This document shows positions 1 to 4,664 of a stretch of 6,153 nucleotides of DNA, one piece after another. The stretch is from Bacteroidota bacterium (GTDB lineage Bacteria > Bacteroidota > Bacteroidia > Flavobacteriales_D > Crocinitomicaceae): assembly GCA_016866415.1 (NCBI GenBank), contig VGML01000128.1, positions 1 through 6,153 of the forward strand. Reading direction: 5' to 3'. Under the pieces are notes generated by a model, which was not told the DNA's origin, did not search any database, and saw only the letters and a list, made by a program, of their open reading frames with translations. Both the position numbers and the translations under genes were made by a program. The number at the start of each line of letters is the position of its first letter. The first letter of the stretch is position 1.

Positions 1-65
1 GCGTATACGTTGCTCAATTGGTTGGAGCTGACACAACAAACACAATCAAATTCATCGTACAATAA
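1..65 (+). CDS. C-terminal end of a secreted protein with a T9SS type A-like sorting tail (5' partial)
   Basis: Only the last 20 complete codons are in the window, read in the frame that begins at base 3 and ends at TAA 63-65. They read VYVAQLVG...NTIKFIVQ. The two bases before them (GC) fit a Gly codon, which would give a 'GVYVAQL' start. The pattern Gly-x-Tyr, hydrophobic strand, short polar turn, then Thr-x-Lys-Phe-hydrophobic-Val at the extreme C terminus is typical of the type A sorting domain that directs Bacteroidota proteins through the type IX secretion system (family knowledge). The protein's main function cannot be told from this fragment. The ending is seen directly; the T9SS assignment is inference from a short stretch. 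Confidence 0.6.
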   Translation, partial: VYVAQLVGADTTNTIKFIVQ

Positions 66-94
66 GAATCTTCATAGTTAGTTTAGTTTAAACG

Positions 95-125
95 AAAACG
101 CCTCACAATTGTGGGGCGTTTTTAT
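95..125. terminator. Bidirectional intrinsic terminator between the left-edge gene and purN
   Basis: The arms 97-106 and 111-120 form a 10-bp stem with one G-T wobble and an AATT loop (107-110). On the plus strand a T-rich run (119-123, then ATTT) follows. On the minus strand the As at 95-98 give a shorter T run. The hairpin lies 30 bp after the left gene's stop. It also contains the purN stop codon in its left arm, so it serves convergent transcripts from both sides. Confidence 0.8.
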
Positions 126-696
126 TTGAGAGTAATTCCTCTAAAACCAGCGGAAAATACTTCATTTCTAGTATATGGATTTTATCCGCAACAGATTCAG
201 GGCTGTCTTTTTCTGTGAGTTCTGTTTCAAACTGAGCGATAATTTCACCTTCATCAAATTCTTTGTTTACGAAATGAATAGTTATGCCAGATTTTTTTTC
301 ACCTGCTGAAATAACAGCTTCATGAACAAATTTCCCATACATTCCTTTTCCTCCAAATTTCGGAAGTAGGGATGGATGAATATTTACGATTCGATTTGGG
401 AATTTGTTAATTAAGTCTGACGGAATTTTTTTTAGAAAACCTGCTAGAACGATAAAATCTATTTTCAGATTCTCACAATATTTAATTGCTAATTCATGCC
501 ATTGTCCATTGTTATTATCAGAAACTTTGAACTCAATATTTCTTTCACGAGATTCATTTTCTATGATTTCATTTGTTCTTGTTGAAAAAATGAGCGCTAT
601 TCGAATATTTTCGTGATATTGAAAATGACGCATCATATTCAAAGCATTTGAACCTGTTCCCGAGATGAGTATTGCTATTCGCGTATTTTTTTTCAC
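103..696 (-). CDS. purN: Phosphoribosylglycinamide formyltransferase (GAR transformylase)
   Basis: PurN transfers a formyl group from 10-formyl-tetrahydrofolate to glycinamide ribonucleotide, the third step of de novo purine synthesis, in the cytoplasm. The 197-residue protein has the formyltransferase fold from its first strand (RIAILISG). The phosphate-binding SGTGSN is at residues 12-17. The catalytic signature NIHPSLLP gives Asn105 and His107, and SGITIHFV...DEGEII gives Asp148, matching the Asn-His-Asp set of E. coli PurN. The FGGKGMY loop (114-120) fits my recollection of Bacteroidota PurN. The start is GTG at 696-694: the in-frame stop TAA at 708-706 leaves no other start upstream, and the next Met (residue 21) comes after the SGTGSN loop. 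An overlapping ATG at 698-696 is out of frame and runs straight into TGA. The last seven residues (NKNAPQL) and the stop are encoded by the terminator and its T-tract, a few residues beyond a usual PurN end. The gene is divergent from acpP. Confidence 0.95.
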   Translation of the reverse strand: MKKNTRIAILISGTGSNALNMMRHFQYHENIRIALIFSTRTNEIIENESRERNIEFKVSDNNNGQWHELAIKYCENLKIDFIVLAGFLKKIPSDLINKFPNRIVNIHPSLLPKFGGKGMYGKFVHEAVISAGEKKSGITIHFVNKEFDEGEIIAQFETELTEKDSPESVADKIHILEMKYFPLVLEELLSNKNAPQL

Positions 697-700
697 ATCG

Positions 701-708
701 CAAAATTA
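701..708 (-). promoter_or_regulatory. -7 element (TAATTTTG) of the purN promoter, abutting the start codon
   Basis: Read on the minus strand, 708-701 is TAATTTTG followed by C, matching the Bacteroidota -7 consensus TAnnTTTGY. Only four bases (CGAT) separate it from the GTG start of purN, so transcription would begin at or next to the start codon. No well-spaced -33 TTG was found 17-23 bp upstream, which lowers confidence. Confidence 0.5.
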
Positions 709-793
709 GAGAATAGGAATTGGATGTTAATAAAAACTCAAGATTTATTTTGTCAATTGAATCTTTGTTTTTTTCTTTGCAAACTGAAACCTT

Positions 794-801
794 TAAATTA
801 G
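794..801 (+). promoter_or_regulatory. Weak candidate -7 element for the acpP operon (TAAATTAG)
   Basis: TAAATTAG matches TAnnTTTG at five of six fixed positions and lies six bases before the acpP ATG. TTG at 777-779 is the nearest -33 candidate, but the 14-bp spacing is short. An alternative is TATTTTG at 746-752, which lacks one base of the consensus and would give a leader of about 50 nt. The strong expression expected of acpP suggests that a promoter lies somewhere in 709-806, but the sequence does not fix it. Confidence 0.25.
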
Positions 802-806
802 ATAAA

Positions 807-1043
807 ATGTCAGAAATCAAAGCTAAAGTTATCGCGATCATCGTTGATAAACTGAATGTTGAAGAAAGTGAAGTAACTAACGAAGCGAGCTTCACAAATG
901 ACTTAGGTGCCGATTCTTTGGACACTGTTGAGTTAATTATGGAATTTGAAAAGCAATTCAATATTTCGATTCCAGACGATAAAGCGGAAGGTATCCAAAC
1001 TGTTGGTGACGCAATCGCTTATATCGAAAGCAACGCGAAGTAA
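807..1043 (+). CDS. acpP: Acyl carrier protein
   Basis: This small acidic carrier holds growing acyl chains on a 4'-phosphopantetheine arm during type II fatty-acid synthesis and hands them to FabF and the other Fab enzymes. The 78-residue product starts MSEIKAKV and has the usual ACP length. The modification motif LGADSLDTVEL is intact, with the attachment serine at residue 37 (Ser36 in E. coli numbering without Met). The helix II/III region EFEKQFNISIPDD and the C-terminal TVGDAIAYIE are typical. The frame is open back to a TTG at 720, but the extra residues there have no ACP homology and ATG 807 gives the family's N terminus. There is no strong Shine-Dalgarno; the sequence before the ATG is A/T-rich. 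It is followed by fabF after a 23-bp gap, a widely conserved pair. Confidence 0.97.
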   Translation: MSEIKAKVIAIIVDKLNVEESEVTNEASFTNDLGADSLDTVELIMEFEKQFNISIPDDKAEGIQTVGDAIAYIESNAK

Positions 1044-1066
1044 TCGTTGATTCTTTCTCGAAAACT

Positions 1067-2320
1067 ATGCAATTAAAAAGGGTAGTTGTAACCGGTATGG
1101 GGGCTTTGACCCCCATAGGGAATTCATTAAATGATTATTGGGATGCGCTTATCGCTGGTAAAAGTGGTGCTGCTCCTATTACACTTTTTGATGCTTCGCT
1201 CTTTAAAACACAATTTGCTTGTGAGGTTAAAAATTTTAATGTGGAAGATCACATTGACAAAAAAGAAGCTCGCAAGCTAGATCAATTTTCGCAGTACGCC
1301 ATAGTTTCAGCATCTGAAGCAATGGCTGATTCTGCTTTATTGGAATCAAATCCAAATTTGGATCGCATAGGAGTTATTTGGGGATCAGGTGTTGGTGGAT
1401 TAAAAACATTTCAAGACGAATCAAAAGCCTTTTTTGAGGGCGATGGCACACCCCGTTTTAATCCATTCTTTATTCCAAAAATGATTGCGGACATAGCAGC
1501 TGGACATATTTCCATAAAATATGGTTTGAGAGGACCGAATTATGTTACGGTTTCTGCTTGTGCATCATCGACAAACGCCATTATCGATTCCTTTAACCTT
1601 ATTCGATTGGGTAAAGCTGACGCCATTGTAACTGGTGGTTCAGAAGCTGCTGTCAACGAAATGGGAATGGGTGGATTTAATGCTTTGAAAGCGTTATCTA
1701 CTCGCAATGATTCCCCTGAAACTGCTTCACGTCCTTTTGATGCTGAACGTGATGGTTTTGTGCTAGGAGAAGGCGCAGGAGCATTGATTCTCGAAGAATA
1801 TGAGCACGCCGTAAATCGTGGTGCAAAAATTTATGCTGAAGTAATTGGAGGTGGCATGTCTGGTGATGCTTATCACATGACCGCCCCTCATCCGGAAGGT
1901 TTGGGTGCAAGAAATACAATGCTTGCAGCGATTGAAGACGCAGAAATAAAGGCCTCAGAAATTGATTATGTAAATGTTCATGGGACATCAACTCCTCTTG
2001 GAGATGTCGCTGAGGTAAAAGCAATTCAAGCAGTCTTTGGAGAACATGCCTACAACTTGAACATAAGTTCTACAAAGTCCATGACTGGGCATCTACTTGG
2101 AGCTGCCGGAGCAATTGAAGCAATTGCTTGTGTTATGGCAGTTAAAAACGACATCGTTCCTCCTACAATTAATCATTTCAGTGATGACCCTGAACTTGAT
2201 TCAAAATTAAATTTTACATTCAACCAAGCTCAAAAACGAGTTGTAAATGTGGCATTATCGAATACATTTGGATTCGGAGGGCACAATACGAGTGTGATCG
2301 TTAAAAAATTCACTAAATAG
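1067..2320 (+). CDS. fabF: 3-oxoacyl-[acyl-carrier-protein] synthase II (KAS II)
   Basis: FabF condenses malonyl-ACP with an acyl-ACP, extending the chain by two carbons in fatty-acid elongation. The 417-residue length is normal for the family, and the protein begins directly with the first strand (RVVVTGMGALTPIG). The thiolase-fold active site is complete: nucleophile Cys165 in TVSACASS, His305 in NVHGTSTPLGD, Lys337 in STKSMTGH and His342. The glycine-rich GFGGHN loop (402-407), which closes on the acyl pocket, is present near the C terminus. The RPFDAERDGFVLGEGAG segment (222-238) is also characteristic. It is the second gene of the acpP-fabF-rnc operon, so its carrier protein is made from the same transcript. 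KAS I (FabB) is the main alternative, but the ACP neighbour and the FabF-like sequence favour KAS II. Nothing in it is damaged. Confidence 0.96.
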   Translation: MQLKRVVVTGMGALTPIGNSLNDYWDALIAGKSGAAPITLFDASLFKTQFACEVKNFNVEDHIDKKEARKLDQFSQYAIVSASEAMADSALLESNPNLDRIGVIWGSGVGGLKTFQDESKAFFEGDGTPRFNPFFIPKMIADIAAGHISIKYGLRGPNYVTVSACASSTNAIIDSFNLIRLGKADAIVTGGSEAAVNEMGMGGFNALKALSTRNDSPETASRPFDAERDGFVLGEGAGALILEEYEHAVNRGAKIYAEVIGGGMSGDAYHMTAPHPEGLGARNTMLAAIEDAEIKASEIDYVNVHGTSTPLGDVAEVKAIQAVFGEHAYNLNISSTKSMTGHLLGAAGAIEAIACVMAVKNDIVPPTINHFSDDPELDSKLNFTFNQAQKRVVNVALSNTFGFGGHNTSVIVKKFTK

Positions 2321-2324
2321 TTAG

Positions 2325-3044
2325 ATTCTGAAAATTCCTCTGTTTTCAAATAAAAGAACCGAGGATGAATTAAAACTCATTCGCTTCATCCTCAATAGAT
2401 TTGGTTATAAGCCAAATAATATTCACTATTTCATCAAGGCAGTAAATCATAAGTCAATTCTTACTGAATCGAAGATCGAATCATCAAACGAGCGATTGGA
2501 GTTTTTGGGGGATGCTATTCTTGACGCTGTGGTAGCTGAGCATCTTTTCCTTAAGTTTCCAGATGATAATGAGGGGTTTTTAACCAAATTGAAATCGAAA
2601 ATTGTCAATCGAAAGACGCTTTCTGAAATTGGAGAAAAAATGGAAATACGGGAAGTGTTGAACTACAATCAATCGAGAGCTATTAATTTGTCTACAGTCG
2701 AAGGTAACGCATTTGAGGCAATAATTGGTGCAATTTATCTTGATGGTGGATTTGAGAAAGCAAAGCGTTCACTCAACAATTATGTTTTCCGTAAATACCT
2801 AGACTTCAACAAACTTCTTTCCGAGGAAATCGATTTTAAATCCAAACTATTCATTTGGTGTCAAAAGAAAAAACTTTTAATTGAATTTGTGGTGATTTCA
2901 GAAATTCATTTAAACGGAATATGGCATTACGAGGTGAAAGTTTTAATAAATAAGAATGAATTTGGTTTCGGAAAAGCGCTTTCTAAAAAGGCAGCAGAGC
3001 AAATTGCCGCAAAGGAAACACTTCAATTATTAGGAGAAATTTAA
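2325..3044 (+). CDS. rnc: Ribonuclease III with a non-canonical start codon
   Basis: RNase III cleaves double-stranded RNA, including rRNA precursors and structured mRNAs, as a Mg2+-dependent homodimer. Counting from the first open codon (ATT 2325) the protein is 239 residues. The endonuclease domain carries the signature NERLEFLGDAILD (55-67), with metal ligands expected at Glu59 and Asp63, and the second metal site GNAFEAIIG with Glu131. The position of the other acidic ligand (Asp114 in E. coli) is Asn128. A double-stranded-RNA-binding domain covers about 168-237 and ends in the KKAAEQIAAKE helix. The frame contains no ATG, GTG or TTG between its upstream stop (TAG 2322-2324) and TTG 2496, which falls inside the signature. 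N-terminal homology (KRTEDE, FGYKPNNI, NHKSIL) continues upstream, so initiation must be at ATT 2325, CTG 2328, ATT 2334 or CTG 2340. ATT 2325, four bases after the fabF stop, is my choice. The protein identity is secure; the start is not. Confidence 0.9.
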   Translation: MLKIPLFSNKRTEDELKLIRFILNRFGYKPNNIHYFIKAVNHKSILTESKIESSNERLEFLGDAILDAVVAEHLFLKFPDDNEGFLTKLKSKIVNRKTLSEIGEKMEIREVLNYNQSRAINLSTVEGNAFEAIIGAIYLDGGFEKAKRSLNNYVFRKYLDFNKLLSEEIDFKSKLFIWCQKKKLLIEFVVISEIHLNGIWHYEVKVLINKNEFGFGKALSKKAAEQIAAKETLQLLGEI

Positions 3045-3047
3045 GCC

Positions 3048-3066
3048 TTTTGTTTCCGAAACAAAA
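3048..3066. repeat. AT-rich inverted repeat after rnc
   Basis: TTTTGTTT (3048-3055) and AAACAAAA (3059-3066) form a perfect 8-bp inverted repeat around CCG. It begins four bases after the rnc stop. It could be a weak 3' hairpin of the acpP-fabF-rnc transcript, although no T-tract follows immediately. It also overlaps the -33 element of the next gene's promoter, so an operator role is possible. Confidence 0.35.
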
Positions 3067-3082
3067 ATTTGTTTTAGATTTG
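3050..3082 (+). promoter_or_regulatory. Bacteroidota-type promoter for the small membrane protein gene
   Basis: TTG at 3050-3052 (within TTTTG) and TAGATTTG at 3075-3082, followed by T, match the -33 TTG and -7 TAnnTTTGY consensus with a 22-bp spacer, inside the usual 17-23 range. Transcription would start near 3087-3089, giving a leader of about 13-15 nt before the ATG at 3102. This is the best-formed promoter in the window. Confidence 0.65.
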
Positions 3083-3101
3083 TACTATAAATTGTTTTAA
3101 C

Positions 3102-3332
3102 ATGAACACAACAGATATCATATATGCAATTGGAGATGCTTTTCAGTGGGCATTTTTGTTTTACGATAACGTTGGAAATCTATTCAATGATTTCCTTTTA
3201 TTACTTGGTTTCTTTGGATTTTACTATTGGATGAATATTCAAAGGAAATTGAATGCAAAGGCAAACGTTCCTGTTGAAATAAAGGATAACGTTGAATGGT
3301 ATAAAGAAAATGCAGGAAAGCAATTGAAATAA
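3102..3332 (+). CDS. Small single-pass membrane protein of unknown function
   Basis: The 76-residue product is not recognised with certainty. An N-terminal amphipathic, aromatic-rich stretch (about residues 5-21) is followed by one clear hydrophobic segment at about 30-44 (FLLLLGFFGFYYWM). A basic, polar tail (QRKLNAK onward) ends in Lys, so the positive-inside rule places the C terminus in the cytoplasm. There is no cleavable signal peptide. The layout resembles the small DUF6341-type membrane proteins of Flavobacteriales, but that comparison is from memory of overall architecture and is weak. The gene has its own promoter and is closed by a strong terminator, so it appears monocistronic. 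Its placement between rnc and purK does not reveal a function. Base composition and the clean start and stop support a real gene. Confidence 0.8.
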   Translation: MNTTDIIYAIGDAFQWAFLFYDNVGNLFNDFLLLLGFFGFYYWMNIQRKLNAKANVPVEIKDNVEWYKENAGKQLK

Positions 3333-3353
3333 AACCATTTTTCAATATCATTT

Positions 3354-3382
3354 AAAGCCATCTTTTTCAGGATGGCTTTTTT
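3354..3382 (+). terminator. Intrinsic terminator after the small membrane protein gene
   Basis: AAAGCCATC (3354-3362) pairs perfectly with GATGGCTTT (3371-3379), giving a 9-bp stem with an 8-base loop. The T-run 3377-3382 follows. It lies 21 bp after the stop of the small gene and 47 bp before purK, separating the two transcription units. Confidence 0.88.
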
Positions 3383-3417
3383 GTTTCATATCGTTAAATT
3401 CAACTTTCAGAATATAT

Positions 3418-3425
3418 TATCTTTG
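3418..3425 (+). promoter_or_regulatory. -7 element (TATCTTTG) of the purK promoter, almost on the start codon
   Basis: TATCTTTG followed by T is an exact match to TAnnTTTGY. Its last base is only four bases before the purK ATG (3430), so the transcript probably begins at or within a base or two of the start codon. No TTG is present at the proper -33 distance; the nearest upstream one (3381-3383) is 34 bp away. Confidence 0.5.
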
Positions 3426-3429
3426 TTAC

Positions 3430-4578
3430 ATGAGATCATTATGGTATGGAAATGAATTTAAACTAGGCGTGCTAGGAGCTGGTCAACTAGGTCGAATGTT
3501 AATTCAGGAGGCTATTAATTGGAATGTACATGTCTATACAATGGATTCAGATCCCGATTCCCCTTGTAGCAAAATTTCTCATCAATTTACTTGTGGGTCA
3601 ATAACCAACTACGAAGATGTTCTCGAATTCGGTAAGGATAAAAACCTAATTACAGTCGAAATTGAGAATGTAAACTTGGAAGCCTTGGAAGAATTAGAAC
3701 GGAATGGTGTTGAAGTATTTCCTCAACCACGAGTTTTGAGAATTATTCGGGATAAAGGAATTCAAAAGCAATTTTATTCGGAAAATAATATTCCAACAGC
3801 AGATTTTAGGTTGATTGACAAAAAAGAAATTTTTTCAAATGTTGATTTTTTACCATTTGCACAGAAACTCCGAACGGGAGGTTATGATGGGAAAGGTGTT
3901 CAAATTATGCGCTCGGAATCTGATTTTGAAAAATCATTTGATGCTCCTTCTGTATTGGAGAAGTTTGTAGATTTCGAAAAAGAATTGGCTGTAATTGTCG
4001 CACGAAATAAAAAAGGTCAAGTTACATCCTATCCAACAGTAGAATGTGAGTTCAACCCAGATGCAAATTTGGTCGAATTTTTATTTTCACCTGCTGAAAT
4101 ATCGCATAAAATTGAGGAAGATGCTCGTAAAATGGCAATCGAAATCATTGAAAAGTTGGATATGGTTGGAATACTTGCCGTTGAATTCTTTTTAACGAAA
4201 GAAGGTGATTTGCTGGTTAATGAAATTGCCCCTCGTCCTCATAACAGCGGTCATCATACAATCGAATGCAATGTTACCTCTCAATTTGAACAACATTTAC
4301 GAAGTATTTTGAATCTACCGCTTGGCGCTACAGATTTAATTCAGCCAGGAGCGATGATTAATATTCTAGGTGAACCGAATTCATCAGGTTCAGTATTTTA
4401 TGATGGGCTTGAGAAACTTTTGAATGAATCTGGTGTTCATGTCCATATTTACGGAAAAGAGACTGTAAAAGAATTTCGAAAAATGGGACACTTCACGATT
4501 ACGGGATTGAATCTTTCAGAAGTTAAACAGAAAGCGCTTAGATTGAAAGGTAATTTAAAAGCTAAATCTGTTTCCTAG
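3430..4578 (+). CDS. purK: N5-carboxyaminoimidazole ribonucleotide synthetase (AIR carboxylase, ATPase subunit)
   Basis: PurK uses ATP and bicarbonate to convert aminoimidazole ribonucleotide to N5-CAIR, which PurE then rearranges to CAIR in purine synthesis. The 382 residues form an ATP-grasp enzyme. The N-terminal nucleotide-site motif KLGVLGAGQLGRMLIQ is at 11-26. The ATP-grasp glycine loop RTGGYDGKGVQ is at 148-158. The Mg-ATP ligand region has Glu252 in AVEFF and Glu265 in NEIAPRPHNSGHH (264-276), close to the E. coli NEIAPRxHNTGHH motif. ATG 3430 fits the family, since flavobacterial PurK usually has about ten residues before KLGxLG. The gene is cut off from the upstream gene by a terminator, and its own -7 element touches the start. 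purE does not follow as it often does in related genomes, so the mutase must be encoded elsewhere. No defect is seen. Confidence 0.96.
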   Translation: MRSLWYGNEFKLGVLGAGQLGRMLIQEAINWNVHVYTMDSDPDSPCSKISHQFTCGSITNYEDVLEFGKDKNLITVEIENVNLEALEELERNGVEVFPQPRVLRIIRDKGIQKQFYSENNIPTADFRLIDKKEIFSNVDFLPFAQKLRTGGYDGKGVQIMRSESDFEKSFDAPSVLEKFVDFEKELAVIVARNKKGQVTSYPTVECEFNPDANLVEFLFSPAEISHKIEEDARKMAIEIIEKLDMVGILAVEFFLTKEGDLLVNEIAPRPHNSGHHTIECNVTSQFEQHLRSILNLPLGATDLIQPGAMINILGEPNSSGSVFYDGLEKLLNESGVHVHIYGKETVKEFRKMGHFTITGLNLSEVKQKALRLKGNLKAKSVS

Positions 4579-4664
4579 TTTTTTAACGATTTAATTATCA
4601 ATAAATTATTTTGTTGCCTACTCATAATTTTTTTAATTTTAGGAAAATAAGTATTCAATTCATT
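4579..4664. other. Intergenic region between purK and the lysyl oxidase gene
   Basis: This 86-bp stretch is extremely AT-rich. I found no convincing stem-loop with a T-tract, so purK transcription may run on or end by another mechanism. The only notable content is the candidate promoter described separately. Confidence 0.5.
4614..4641 (+). promoter_or_regulatory. Candidate promoter of the lysyl oxidase-like gene
   Basis: TTG at 4614-4616 (with another at 4611-4613) and TAATTTTA at 4634-4641 are spaced 17 or 20 bp apart. The -7 element matches TAnnTTTG except for the final G. This would give a leader of roughly 17-20 nt before ATG 4665. Long T and A runs make chance matches likely here. Confidence 0.35.

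Noticed and set aside
720..806. An N-terminal extension of the acyl carrier protein from TTG 720.
   Set aside because: The extra 29 residues have no ACP character, overlap the promoter region, and ATG 807 gives the standard 78-residue ACP.
569..961. Minus-strand open frame across purN's start and acpP.
   Set aside because: It overlaps two well-supported genes in other frames, has low-complexity Ser/Asn/Lys-rich sequence and no recognisable family.
1698..2024. Minus-strand open frame inside fabF, rich in His, Leu and Gln.
   Set aside because: It is antisense to highly conserved fabF codons; its composition is what reading that strand would give, and it has no start context or homology.
2300..2345. 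A programmed frameshift producing a FabF-RNase III fusion.
   Set aside because: The fabF frame ends at 2320 while the rnc frame is closed by TAG at 2322-2324, so there is no stretch where both frames are open.
2496..3044. TTG 2496 as the start of rnc, giving a 182-residue protein.
   Set aside because: It begins inside the NERLEFLGD signature and would remove the N-terminal helices; family-like sequence clearly continues upstream in the same frame.
4579..4664. purK and the lysyl oxidase gene as a functional operon.
   Set aside because: Although no clear terminator separates them, the 86-bp AT-rich gap holds a promoter candidate and the products act in unrelated processes and compartments.
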